NCBI GenBank assembly: GCA_033065855.1
Contig: JAVXUO010001871.1
Coordinates: forward strand, 124,001-188,000
Direction: 5' to 3'
Source: Escallonia rubra
Taxonomy: Eukaryota; Streptophyta; Magnoliopsida; Escalloniales; Escalloniaceae
Length of the DNA: 64,000 nucleotides
The position numbers and the translations under genes were made by a program. The notes under the pieces are model-generated. The model was given only the letters and a program-made list of their open reading frames with translations. It had not been told where the DNA came from and made no database searches. This document shows, in pieces, positions 25,657 to 38,100 of this stretch (its first letter is position 1; each line of letters starts with the position of its first letter).

Positions 25657-25956
25657 TCCTAAGAAGTATTACATTTGTGCTCCAATTTGTTATGAGAAAC
25701 TGAGTCCATGCATTCAGTCTCAAAGTCAGGCATAAATTGCTAGAGTTGCTCTAGAGGTACATATTATTTTTGTTGTTGAGTAAGACGATGTTAAGGAACA
25801 TGTCAATTTTAACAATCTTTAACGGACTTGGTTTTCTGATATGACAAGGTGGTGTAGCCCAATTTCTATTGGCACAACTTGCTATCGATCTTCTTTTTGT
25901 CATGCCAATCATGATCTTCTGATACTTTTGGCGCAAATGCAAGAAAAATAGGGGAC
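25657..25956. repeat. Paralogous SABATH intron/flank segment (copy 1)
   Basis: This stretch, together with 30,803 to about 31,000, matches 45,921-46,379. The match is interrupted here by the Copia at 25,957-30,797. The segment lies where intron 1 of a decayed SABATH gene (exon 1 at 31,899-31,967) would be. Confidence 0.75.
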
Positions 25957-28900
25957 TGTTGATATGTAATGTGTTGTCCTAACTTGTTAGTGTTACCTAT
26001 TTAGCTTTTGTTAACCTTGGTTATGTCTCGTGTGAGGTTATTGAGATGAGTTAACTTGGGTATTTCATGTAGGCCACTTGTTAGCTTGTTATTAGTGCAA
26101 AAAGGAGGTTCTAGCATGTGTGTTGTGCTGAAATTAGAGTGTAAGAACTAAAGAATGACTTTGAGTGAAAAATCAGTCCATTTTCCCCTGTTTTCTGCTC
26201 TATTTACTCAGCTGTGTTCTCCTCTTGTTAGCTGCTGAAATGCAGACCTCTTTAGCATCCTTAAAACAACTTCCTTGAGTGTTTTCTAACCTATTTCAGC
26301 TCTAGAACCAGTCAAAATTTACGGGCATCAGAGCAAGGTTCGTGAGAAATAGATTGCTGTGACAAATCGGCGCCAAAATCACCAATTGAGCAGAAATTTC
26401 AGCATGGCCAACACTAGTGGGTCGCAACCAGCCTATGTTCTAGAGTTTGATGGAGAAGATTATTATTTCTGGTTTGTGAAGATGAAAACAATCTTCAGAT
26501 CTATGGGGCTCTGGGATTTGGTCAAAAATGGGTTTACCGAACCCGAATAGACAGAGAATTTGATCGAAAATCAAAAGAAGAAATTGGAGGAGGTTCAACA
26601 AAAGGATGCAAATGCTCTTTCTATAATCCGAAGATGAGTCACCAAATCCATCTTTCCCAGAATAATCAGAGCAACAAAGGCAAAAGAAGCATGGGATATT
26701 CTCAAAGTTGAGTACCATGGTGATGACAAGGTTAGAGCTATCAAACCCTTAGAAGAGATTTTGAAAATATGAAGATGAAATAGAATGAAACCTTAGCTGA
26801 ATTTTTCACTAAGTTTATGGATCTAATCAATCAAATGAAGTCTCTTGGTGAAGATATTAGCAATAAAAGAATTTTTGAAAAGGTTCTAATCAGTTTACCT
26901 GAGAAATTTGATCCAAAGGTGGCCATTATACAAGAAACCAAAGACATTTCTGAACTGGGTGTTCAAGAATTGATGGCTTCTTTAAAGTCCTATGAGCAAA
27001 GATTGGCAAGACACTCTGAGAAATCTATTGAGAGTGCTTTTGAATCTCAACTCACTGTTGGTTCATAAAAAATGATGAAAGGAAGTTCCAGAATCTTGAA
27101 GAAAATAGAAAACATTCATTTGGAAAGATTCTAGAGGAAAAGATAAAACAAGAAGAACCTTTGAGAGAAGGCGGAATGATGATGGTGCATCACAAAAGTG
27201 TAACATCTGTAAAAGGGGCAGCCATGTAGAGAAAGATTGTTGGTTTAGAGGGAAGCCACAATGCCACAAATGTAAGAGATTTGGACCTATGCAGAGGAAC
27301 TGTAAATCAAAAAAAATTCAGCAATCAAGTGTTGCGGAAGAAAAGGAAGATGAAGGAAATATATTTTATGCTTGCCAAAGTGTCATGGAACATAAAAGAG
27401 ATGTGTGGTTTCTTGATAGCGTTTGTAGCAATCACATGGCAGGAAATGAAAGTCTTTTCCTAGACATGGATAGCACTTTCAAATCCCAAGTAAAGTTGGG
27501 AAATAGAGCATTGGTTGAAGCTAAAGGAAAATGAACAATTGGTGTTCAAACCAAAGAAGGAGATAGGTTTATTCGAGATGTTCTACTTGTTCCCGACCTA
27601 GATCAGAATTTGCTTAGTGTCGGACAACTATTAGAGCATGGTTATAAACTCGATTTTGAAGGCAATGGATGCATGATATATGACAATGGGCAACCAAGGC
27701 AGCTTGTGTAGAAAATAAGAATGGAAAGTAATAGAAGTTTCCCATTCAACTTGAAGTATGTCAAGGATGTTGCAATGAAGGCACATATCATAGAAGATTC
27801 ATGGCTACGGCACAAGAGATTCGGGCATCTAAAATTTCAAGGTCTTAAGCTACTTTTTCAGAAAAAAATTGGTGCAAGGCCTGCCTACTATTGAAGACAA
27901 ACAAGGTGTATGTGAAAGCTGTGCACTTGGGAAGCATCATCGCCGCCCATTTGTGAAGGAAGTAGCGTGGAGAGCCAAAAGGAAGCTTGAGTTTGTGCAT
28001 ACATATGTTTGCGGGCCTATGCGAACACCTTCAAATGCTCAAAATAGGTACTTTATTCTTTTCATTGATGATTATACTCGCATGACATGGGTATATTTCA
28101 TGAGACAAAAATCTGAAGTATTTGCCATTTTTAAGAAATTTAAGAGTGACGTTGAAAAGCAAAGTGATTGCTTTATAAAGAAATTGAGGAGCAATAGAGG
28201 AAAAGAATACAACTCAAGTGAATTTAACAAATTTTGTGAAGATGAAGGCTTGGAAAGGCAAGTAACCGTTGGCTATACTCCTCAACAAAATGGAGTATCG
28301 AAAAGGAAGAACCAAACAGTGATGGAGATGGAAAAATCCATGCTACATGAGAAGAGACTACCAAAAAGTTTCTGGGCAGAAGCTGTTTATACAACTGTGT
28401 ACTTGATTAACAGGTGTCCGACAAAGGCCGTGTGGAACCGAACTCTTTTTAAATCTTGGGGAGGTAGAAAACTGTCCGTGAGGCACTTTAAAGTCTTCGG
28501 TTACGTGTGTTATGCTCAAATACCGAAAGTAAAGCGGTATAAGTTGGATGAGACAAGCGAGAAGTGCATTTTTGTTGGCTATAGCTCAAGATCAAAAGGT
28601 TATAAATTGTACAGTTTGAAATCTAACAAAATCATTATTAGTTGAGATGTATTATTTGACGAAAATGCTACATGGAATTGGGAAGATAGCAAGATAGAAA
28701 AGGGAAATCTGCCTATTGAATCATTTCAACCACAACAAATGAAAATGGAGGATGAAGGCAATGATTTTGGATCACCTCAACTTCCCCTTGGTGCTGGTTA
28801 ACCATTGTCTTTACCAAGCATGCCAACGTCTCAAAGTTCAACCTCATCTTTGCCAAGCTCAACTCCAAGAAAGACCAAGAATTTGAGTGAAATATATCAA

Positions 28901-30797
28901 AGTTGTAATTTCTGTATTGCAGAACCGCAAAGCTTTGAAGAAGCTATGATAGAGAAAGTTTGGAGAAAGGCTATGGAAGACGAGATCGATGTGATTCAGA
29001 AAAATAATACATGGGAGTTAGTTGATAGGCCATCACATAAGGAAGTAATTGGAGTGAAATGGGTGTACAAGATAAAATACAACTCAGATGGCTCAGTGCA
29101 GAGAAATAAAGCAAGGCTGGTTGCAAAAGGCCACTCACAGCGGCCTGGTATCGATTTTGAAGAAACGTTTGCTTCCGTTGCTCGCTTGGACACAATGAGA
29201 GCCCTCATTTCTGTGGCAGCACATAAAGTTTGGTTTTTACATCAACTAGATGTCAAATCTGCCTTCTTGAATGGAGAATTGAAAGAAGAAGTGTATGTTG
29301 AGCAACCTCAAGGTTTCTTATCAAAGGGGAAGAAGCCAAAGTGTATAGATTGAGGAAGGCATTATACGGGCTAAAGCAAGCTCCTAGGGCTTGGTATAGT
29401 GAAATTGATGGCTATTTCTGTGAGCAAGGGTTTGAAAAGAGCAAGAGTGAGCCAACTTTGTACGTAAAAAAGGAAGGTACGACTAATGTACTCATTGTTG
29501 CTCTTTATGTTGATGATATGTTGCTCACAGGTAACAATGAGAAAATGATGCGAGCCTTCAAAGAGGAAATGATGCGAAGGTACGAAATGAGTGACTTGGG
29601 GCTGTTACATCATTTCCTTAGCATGGGAATTGTTCAAGATGAACATGGTGTGTTCATATCTCAAAAGAAGTATGCTTTGAGTGTTCTAAAGAAGTTTGGT
29701 ATGCATGCTTACAATCTTGTGGTAATACCGCTCACTTTGAGCGAGAAGTTAATGGAGGAAGAAAAGGAGCTGCAACTCTTTATCGGAGTTTGGTTGAAAA
29801 TTTGATGTACCTCACGGCAACAAGACCGGACCTTATGTTTGCAGTAAGCTTACTCTCTCGATTTATGCAAAGTCCGAGTCATTTCCACCTTGGAGGAGCA
29901 AAGAGGGTGCTAAAGTACATTAAAGGCACATTTGATTACGGGATCAAGTATTCCAAAAATTATGAGTTGAGGTTGTTTGGTTTTTATGATAGTGATTGGG
30001 GTGGTTGTGTAGATGATATGAAGAGCACCTCGGGCTATTGTTTCTCTCTTGGTTCCGGCAAGAAACAACAAACTGTTGCTCAATCCACAGCTGAAGCTGA
30101 GTATGTTTCAGCAGGGTTGGCTAGTTCGCAAGCTATTTGGTTGAGAAGAATTTTGGATGATGTCGGAGAGAAGCAAGAAAGTGCCAGAGAGTTCTACTAT
30201 GACAACTAATCAGCCATATCAATGGCTAAGAATCATGTCTATCACAGCAGGACAAGACATATTGCCCTCAAACATCATTTCATTCTGGAAGCAATTGATG
30301 AAGGAGTGATCCAACTTGAGTTTTGCAAGTCTGATGATCAAATGGCTGACATCTTCACCAAGGCACTTCCGAAAGTGAAGTTTCAGAAATTCATAGAAGC
30401 ACTTGGAGTCCAACGACATCACATTAAGGGGGAGAATGTTGATATGTAATGTGCTGTCCTAACTTGTTAGTGTTACCTGTTTAGCTTTTGTTAACCTTGG
30501 TTATGTCTTGTGTGAGGTTATTGAGATGAGTTAACTTGGGTATTGCATGTAGGCCACTTGTTAGATTGTTATTAGTGCAAAAAGGAGGTTCTAGCATGTG
30601 TGTTGTGCTGAAATTAGAGTGTAAGAACTGAAGAATGACTTTGAGTGAAAAATCAGTCCATTTTCCCATGTTTTCTGCTCTGTTTACTCAGCTGTGTTCT
30701 CGTCTTGTTAGCTGCTGAAATGCAAACCTCTTTAGCATCCTTAAAACCACTTCCTTGAGTGTTTTCTAACCTATTTCAGCTCTAGAACCAGCCAACA
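25957..30797 (+). mobile_element. Ty1/Copia retrotransposon, near full length, with matched LTRs
   Basis: A 4,841-bp Copia element. LTRs of 361 bp lie at 25,957-26,317 and 30,437-30,797 and differ at about 13 positions by hand count (3.6%), which suggests an age near 1.4 million years if plant LTRs change at 1.3e-8 per site per year. A 5-bp target duplication, GGGAC, flanks it (25,952-25,956 and 30,798-30,802). The primer site GCATCAGAGCAAGGTT follows the 5' LTR, and the polypurine tract AAGGGGGAGAA precedes the 3' LTR. Between them are gag with a zinc knuckle (about 26,400-27,310), protease, integrase (about 27,870-28,640), reverse transcriptase (about 28,900-29,760) and RNase H (to about 30,430). 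It is broken, with several breaks. Confidence 0.93.
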
Positions 30798-30802
30798 GGG
30801 AC

Positions 30803-31898
30803 CTTCACCTCTGTTCTTTTGGGAGGTTCAACGGGTCCAATTTGAGAAGATTTGGAATGTCAACTTGAATTTTTATAATAGCTAACAACAAAAATGGCAA
30901 GGGGTTTACTTACAAACTGACCAAATTTATCCTTCACCAATTTCATCTAAAGATCTATTATCGTTGCTAGAGGGTTGCCATGGTTACTCCAAAAAAGCCT
31001 GAGACAAAAGAATGTCACTAAAAGTGCCACTCCGGCACTCCCCTCGTCTCCCAGTGTGACGAGCCAAGGATATAGAGCGTTTTCAAAATTAAAAAATGTC
31101 ACGCGAACGCGTTCCTTGCAAAGTCGAATAACATAACCCATAATCGCATCTACAAGTAAATAGCTGCGCAGTAACTTGGCTACTAAGGACCCTTATTGTC
31201 AGCAGAATGTGGATCCTCTTATAAGAGGAAAGCATGGTTTTTCCTCTGCATAACAAGCTAATCTATACTAGCTGGTCACTATCCAGCACCTGAAAAATAT
31301 AAGAGATGGCACTTATCCACTGGAGAAAAAATGTTTTAGTAGACATAATAATAGTGATTTTAATGATGCTAAAGGATGTTGCAGTGCAGAGAAAGGGGCT
31401 ATAATAGTGCAGTATCCATCATGTCAGAGGCGATGAAAGCAAGGCTGCTCATGAACTTGTTGTGTTAGGAAGGGAACTTCATGATTTTAGGGTCAGGCTG
31501 GACCCAAGGATTTTATGATCGTGTTGTGTTCCTTTGAATAAAATCACGAGTTAACGATTAATGTCGTTTCAATTAAAAAAAAAACTAGTGATTGACTTCA
31601 GTTTAAGTTGATAGCTTCCACATTTTTTTCCTACCTGTATAATGAAAGAAGGCCTACATGTTACTTGCTTAGTATTTGAACTTAGAGATATTAGATACTC
31701 TACATATTGACTGCATGAAAAGTCAAATCAGGATAGAACGCAATCAGCTTTAAGTAACCAAATTCTAACACAGGAATTCACTCAAATTGAACTGACTAAA
31801 TTTATTAAAGTGGACGTTGTAGTAACATTAAACATTGAAAAAAAATTCATGAACATTAGATAGCATGCATAAAACTTGACAGAGATAGACCAGGCAAC
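30803..31898. other. Rest of decayed SABATH intron 1 / flank
   Basis: The first about 180 bp resume the segment paralogous to 46,230-46,379, with GAGAAGATTTGGAATGTCAA present in both. The remainder up to the exon 1 relic carries no gene. It is taken as old intron 1 of the fourth SABATH copy. Confidence 0.5.
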
Positions 31899-31967
31899 CT
31901 GATAATGGGAGTTTTTGGTCTAACTATAGGTACCATCACCACCGTTCATAGGGAATGATTTTGGCAT
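31899..31967 (-). pseudogene. SABATH pseudogene, exon 1 only (gene 4 relic)
   Basis: A 69-bp exon of exactly the same length as exon 1 in genes 1 to 3, read from 31967 to 31899. It reads MPKSFPMNGGDGTYS, then a TAG stop in place of the Tyr codon, then TKNSHYQ and a GT donor. The start and splice donor survive, but the stop at codon 16 kills it. No exon 2 or 3 is found downstream on this strand: the region is occupied by a Copia element, its flanks and a second Copia fragment. It is a host pseudogene that extends the array to four first exons. Confidence 0.85.
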
Positions 31968-33224
31968 TGTTGCTTGTCTGCCTCCCTTGTTTCACACTCT
32001 ATGTCTCCCTTGTTTCACACTCTATGTTTTGCCCTTTTCCAGAAGAGTCTCATGCCCATATATTGAGGGATGCTTGACAGGAGTGATGAGTAGTATTTTG
32101 GACTGCGCTCGTTGGTACCAGTTTCTTGGGAGCTTTTAGCCACATTTGAAAATTTTCTGCACCGTTTTGTGTTTGGCTGTTACCTGAATTCTCTTGATTT
32201 TTCAGCCAAATGTTTCACAATTTGGCTTTCTTTAGGACACATTTTTCTTCGCCTAAGTAGAGGCCAGATCGATTTCCCAATTCCTAATTCCAACACGTGT
32301 TCTAAACTCATTGAAACTAAAACAACGTAATGATTTTACATCCCAATGGGCTATAACACTTTTTTTTTCCTTTTTAGTCTTTCTATTTTTGGTCAAGAAC
32401 TAGACGATATCTTTAGCCATAATATGTTGGTAAACCAATCGTAACAGAATTTCTTGAAACACCTTCAATGGTACAGTCATAATTCTCTTATAGAGAAGAT
32501 ATTTCGAATAAGAAATTTCTATTGCTATGAAAAAAGGAAGAACAAAAAAAGGTTACTCCAAGGTAGAGCAAAGTTTGTAATGCATCCAGTGCTCAATGAT
32601 TTTTTTTATCTTTTACCAACTAAGTACTTGTAATGCATCCGGTGCTTAATGGTCTTAAGAAGTTGGTCACTCGTCATACTTCGGCTCTCGCGTATTCTTG
32701 AATTCCTCTCCATCTGAATCATGTCACTGCAAGTGTAAGTTTACAAAGTCTAGCTCTAAATCAGTTTCCTCTAAGCTTAGCAATAACATACTCAATTAGC
32801 TGAGAACAAAAGTCATTGGCCGTAGTTATTCTCTCTCTCTCCCCTCCCTCCCCCCGCCTCCCTCTTCTATCCTCCGTCACCACCACTAGTTTCCTCCTGT
32901 GCCTGGTGGCGTGGTAGTTTAGGTTTCCTATTGAGGCAAGTTTATTTTCTAGTGCATGTGCTTAATGTTATTTGGGCCACTGCACCTTGTGGATGGCATC
33001 TTGAGACGCTTGATTTTTGGCCTAAGGTTGTGGGTGGATCTTTGCGATGGGCCTCTGAGCAGGGCGTGGGCGGTTGTACTGGGTAAGTCTGTCTGGGTTT
33101 GGGGGCCAAAGAGCTGCCAAAAATGAGTGATGGGTTGTCATTCCGTCTGGGATTATGGGCATAGTGGTGCCACTGGTTGGAGAAGGTAAGTGAGTCTGTT
33201 AAAAAGGATTTATCTTCTAAGGTT
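31968..33224. other. Intergenic between SABATH relic and LINE
   Basis: No supported gene. A CT/CCCTCC-rich stretch lies at about 32,830-32,870. An open minus-strand frame at 32,942-33,277 has no recognisable domain and overlaps the LINE 3' end. Confidence 0.45.
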
Positions 33225-34825
33225 GTTTTTATTTTTATTTTATCAAATGTCCTTTTTATTCCATTAAGTGCAAACATTACAATCTCAACTATATGTACAC
33301 AAAATTAATCGGTCCCTATCTTTGTACATTCCTCTATCTATTACATGTTTTTACTATAGTTTCTCTATCTAGTATTCCTTCATCAAGTTCCGACATATTA
33401 CAGAGAGATATATTAATGCTCTTGATCTTTGATTTCAATTAGTGCTCTTGATCTGTTCTCTATCTTTGATTTCAATTAGTGCTCTATCTTTGATTTCAAT
33501 TAGTGCTCTTGATCTGTTCATCAGTAATCTTTAGTTGTTGTCCTGAATGATCTCATCTACCGTAGCATTTCTGGCAATCCCTGAATCATATATGACTCTG
33601 TCGCCAAATAGGTCAAGGCTTATCAATCAGTCATTTGTCATTTCACAGCCGGGTATTTTTCCCATTTCCCACTTTGTACTAAATGAACTGATGACATTGC
33701 TTCCTAATCTTTCGCATTTTACACCAAGTCCATGAAAGGACCACATGGGGAGTAAAAGTCCACAAATGCTGCTCCTTGATGATGTAAATGTGACACCATT
33801 TTACCCATAAGGAATCCTTTTTATGGGCCAAATCCCATAAATGCTTGCAAATTACTGCCTTATTCCATTCTTCTAGTCTTTTAAATCCAAGGCCTCTTTC
33901 TTGTTTGGGTATGCATAGTTCCTTCCAACATACCGTAGTCCTAGTACATTTCACATCTCTACCATGCCATATGAATGCTCTTACCTTCTGTTCAATCTGT
34001 CTTATTATTCTTTTAGGCAAGATGAATATTGAGCACCAGTACACTTGCATACTGCATAGCACAGAAACAACCAAGTACACTCTTCAAGCATAAGATAATG
34101 CTTTTGTGGTCCAGCTAGATATTCTTTATGTGAGTTTTTCCACCAAAACTGAGCAATCACTGTATTTCAACTTGGTTGAGATCAATGGAACTCCCAAGTA
34201 GGTAACTGGAAACTCCCTTTTAGGAACATTAACTATAGCAGCCAAGACATCCTTTGCTCTGTCATCCACTCCAGCAATGTATATTGAACTCTTAGTTAAA
34301 TTGGGTGATAAGCCATATAGATCTTTGAATTCATCCAATGCTAACTTGATCAAGCTCAAAGTAACTTTATCTGATTTAGCTAATAAGAACAGGTCATCAG
34401 CAAAACAAAGGTGGTTTATCTTCAACTCTTGACATTTAGGATGATACTGGAACCCTGGTTGATTTGCATAATACTCTGTTAACCCTACGGTTATTTAACC
34501 TAGGATTATATTTGGTTTTGATGATAACTAACATTGATAATTATATTGTCTAACGTGCATTGAGTTGATGAAGCAATATGTACAATCTTATACTCATGCA
34601 AACAGACAAATAAGACTAGCAATTTGATCAAAGTCACTCAACGGAACGCATCAACGAAGGAATTCGTCGATTGAGTTTTACAATACTTTTATTTCCTTAT
34701 TTGTAAACTAGATATAGAGAGTTGATCGTATCGATGACTGTAACCTAGAACTTGCCCATAGGTTTCCCTTGCATGCATAAAATTTTTTCATTCTTTGAAA
34801 ACAAGGAAACTGCATTTTTCAGGAA

Positions 34826-35042
34826 TACAGTCAACTGCATTGGAATGTAGTCGACTGCAAGTTGGGCATTGAGGTATTATAGTCGACTGCATTCTAATGC
34901 AGTCGACTGGAATACTTCCAATAGCCTATTACAGTCGACTGCATTGGAATACAGTCGACTGCAAGTTAGACATTTTGAATTTCCAACGGCTACTTTGGGA
35001 ATACAGTCTACTGCAATGGCACAATGCAGTCGACTGCATTTA
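34826..35042. repeat. Cluster of AGTCGACTGCA motifs
   Basis: About eight copies of the self-complementary core AGTCGACT (some with one change) occur in about 215 bp, spaced unevenly, most followed by GCA and TTGGAAT-type words. They lie in the solo LTR directly before the palindrome. Confidence 0.85.
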
Positions 35043-35052
35043 CCATTTGGCG

Positions 35053-35130
35053 CACCTAACTCCAAACGGTCATATTTATTCCCACACCTATATAGGTGTG
35101 GGAATAAATATGACCGTTTGGAGTTAGGTG
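35053..35130. repeat. 78-bp perfect palindrome
   Basis: Two 39-bp arms with no spacer, centred between 35,091 and 35,092 (centre CCTATATAGG). I checked every base pair by eye and found no mismatch. It lies within the solo LTR, just after a run of AGTCGACTGCA motifs. As DNA it could form a cruciform; as RNA, a long hairpin. Confidence 0.95.
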
Positions 35131-38100
35131 GAGCATAAAATGTGCCAAATGGTTTTCACTCGTCAATTGCATTCAAAGCTCTCTTATCTTTCATATTCTC
35201 AAAGATCAAAGTAATTGTTCAATCTCTCTTGGTTTTCATTGTTTTCTCATCCATTTCAAGAGAGCATTTATTGTGAGCTTACATTTGAGAGATATACACT
35301 TTCATAAGTCATCATACACTCATCTCTCTTGTTCTAGAGCTTAAACTTGTACTCATCTACTTCTTGAGAGTGAATTCTTGTACACAATTCTTCTTCTAAA
35401 GTTTCTTGTATCAAGGCTTGGGGTTGTCAAGCTTTGGAGCTTTGGGATTGTCAAAGCTTGTTCTTGATGTGGGTATAGCATCAAAGGATTGTAAGCGGTT
35501 TGATCTTGACTCGTAAGAAAGATCATACTAGTGGATTCTAGGGCCTTTCAAGAGACTTCCTTGAAGGGGTGGACGTAGGCTTGAGGATAATTCAAGCCGA
35601 ACCATCTAAATCTCAAGCGTCAAGTATCTCTAAACCCTTCTCACTTTACATTATTTTTTTATACTTATGTTGAGATTGGTTAGTTTGCTTATTTGAGTTA
35701 TTGTGTTTAAGGTTTGTTGTTTGAAGCTTTTCAAGTGTTATTCATAGCTTCTCTAAGTTTGTAGTAATTACTTGTTAATTTTTAAAGTGGTCTTAAAAGC
35801 CTTTTCCCCCCCCCCCCCCCCTCTAGGGTTATTTTTTTGGTTTCATACTCCATAAGCCCTGAAAATGCTTCCATCACAAGTAGAAAGAGGTATGGAGAGA
35901 TGGGATCACCCTGTCTCAAGCCATTGGCACTACCAAAATATCCCTCCATACTTCCATTTAAGTTGATTGAGAATTTTGCTGTTATGACACATTCCATAAC
36001 TGACTCCACAAATGTACTAGGAAATCTCCTTATTTCCATTATGGCCTTGAGGAATTCCCAACTCACCGAATCATAAGCTTTTTGCAAGTCAATTTTCAAC
36101 ACACATCTTGGTGCCCCCCCTTTTCTATGATAATTCTTCACTATCTCTTGCATTAAAAGGATATTATCAACAATTTACCTGTTAGCTAAGAATGCAGATT
36201 GATTCAAGCTTATCAAGCTTGGTAGGACTTTCTTAATTCTAGCACTCAAGATTTTTGACACACATTTATAGACCACATTGTAGCATGCAATTGGTCTAAA
36301 ATCCCTCATAGTGTTAGGACATGTGGTTTTTTGGATCAAGGTTAAAGCAGTACTATTGAAGAACTTAGTACCTTTTCTTCTGTTGAGCATTTCCAAGACA
36401 GCTGTTGTCACATCTTTGCCCACTATGTTCCAGTTCATTTGAAAGAATTCAGCACTATATCCATCAGGGCCAGGAGCTCTGTTAGGCTTGAATTCAAATA
36501 TAGTTGTTTTCACTTCCTGTTCAGTAATAGGTGCTGCTAACATTGCTTGATCAGTCATTGAAACATGCTTGTTTAATACTTCATTGAGTCTTGTTTTGCT
36601 TTGGGGCTGAGCCAATTCAGGAGTTCCAAGAAAGTCAAAGAAATGCTTAATTGCAGTTTGATGGACCTCCTTCCTTCCAGTTACCTGTTCCTCATTCACT
36701 GTTGTTATAGGTAATATCCTGTTATGAGCTCTGTACACTGTCATTTTCTTGTGGAAGTATGCAATGTTGCAGTCACCAAGATTGAGATTCTTGATTCTAG
36801 CTTTTTGATAATAGAAAGCTTCTTCATCCTTGACTAGTTGGTAATATTCTTTATGCAGCTTTTTATCTGTTTGTACAAGATTATGGTCATGTTCCTTCAA
36901 AATCTGGTTTTGAACATTTGTCAATTTTTCAAACTTCCCATGCACCCTTATTGATATATTGTTATAGTGCATCTTATTAAGCTGTTTTAATACAGGCTTC
37001 AGTGTTTTCATCTTTATTCTCAACTGTGCACAAGCATCCCCTTCAACCTCTTTAGCCCAATTTTCCTTCAGAATCTGATAAATTGACTGTGGTTCATCCA
37101 AAAGTGAAAAAACTTGAAAGGTCTCTTGCCTTTTTCTTGTTCTGCCATGATTGTGATCATGATAATGGCATGATAAGAAATTCCTGGAGCTTAGATATCA
37201 ATCATAGTATTGGGATTTTGTATCATCCATCTTGCATTCTGTAAAGCCCTGTCCAGCTTACACATTCTCTATTATTGCTCCATGTATAAAAAAGACCACT
37301 ACCAGGTATATCTTCAAGATGAGTTTCATAGAGACATTGGTTAAAGTCATCTATGTCTCTTCTATTAATTCTAGCACCCCCAAATTTCTCATTTGCATTC
37401 CTGATTACATTGAAATCACTAGCAACTAACCAGGGTCTTTGGCCAATTTCAGTAGCATCCATTTCTAACAGTTGCCATAAAGCCCTCCTTTTATCTCCTT
37501 TGTTGTTTGCATAAACAAAGGTTATGAAGAATGCATGGTGTGAATGAGGTGTAGCCAAACAAGTTATATGTTGACTAGACTTATTGATCACTGCCATTGA
37601 AAAGTCCTTGCATTTCCAGCCCACCCATAATCTTGATACTCCTTTAGTATTGACACATTATTCAAATTATCACTCTTGTTTCACTTACTAGTAATTCTCT
37701 GAATATTCTCTTCCTTCACCTTGTTTCCAACAGTCCTACTATTTCAACTTGGTTACTTTTCAACCTTTTCTAGACATCCTTTTGCTTTACAACTCCATTC
37801 AAACCTTTGATATTCCAACTAGCAAGCTTAGTCATCATTTTTGTTTAGCATTGCTTTTCCCATTCTTTTTCTTCACCTGCTAATTTTGAGACTTAGTGAT
37901 GGATGCTCTGTTGCTTCCACTTTCATTTAGTTCCATCACTTTTCCTGCATTACTATTCTTCTCCTCTATGCAATTCTCCTCTATATCTTCTGCATTATCT
38001 TCAAGAATAGAGAAGCTATTTGTAAGGGATAGGTTTCTATTAATAAGAGACCTTCTAAAACTCAACATTGCATGAGTTCCCACTGATTCAATTTCAATCA

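Larger units (their letters stand above)
34477..35845. mobile_element. Solo LTR (Copia SIRE/Maximus-like) inside the LINE
   Basis: A 1,369-bp solo LTR that starts TGTTAACCCTACGG and ends TTTTGGTTTCA. It is flanked by a 5-bp duplication, TACTC, at 34,472-34,476 and 35,846-35,850, and LINE reverse-transcriptase sequence continues on both sides. The opening (GGTTTTGATGATAACTAAC) and the pyrimidine-rich end with a C-run at about 35,806-35,821 look like the long LTRs of the SIRE/Maximus Copia lineage; the lineage call is from memory. No internal element region is present. It is younger than the LINE. Confidence 0.85.

Noticed and set aside
32942-33277. 111-aa minus-strand frame as a host gene
   Set aside because: It has no domain, and it runs into the LINE 3' end and A-rich tail.
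34826-35130. CRISPR-like repeat and spacer array
   Set aside because: The motif is short, unevenly spaced and lies inside a plant solo LTR.
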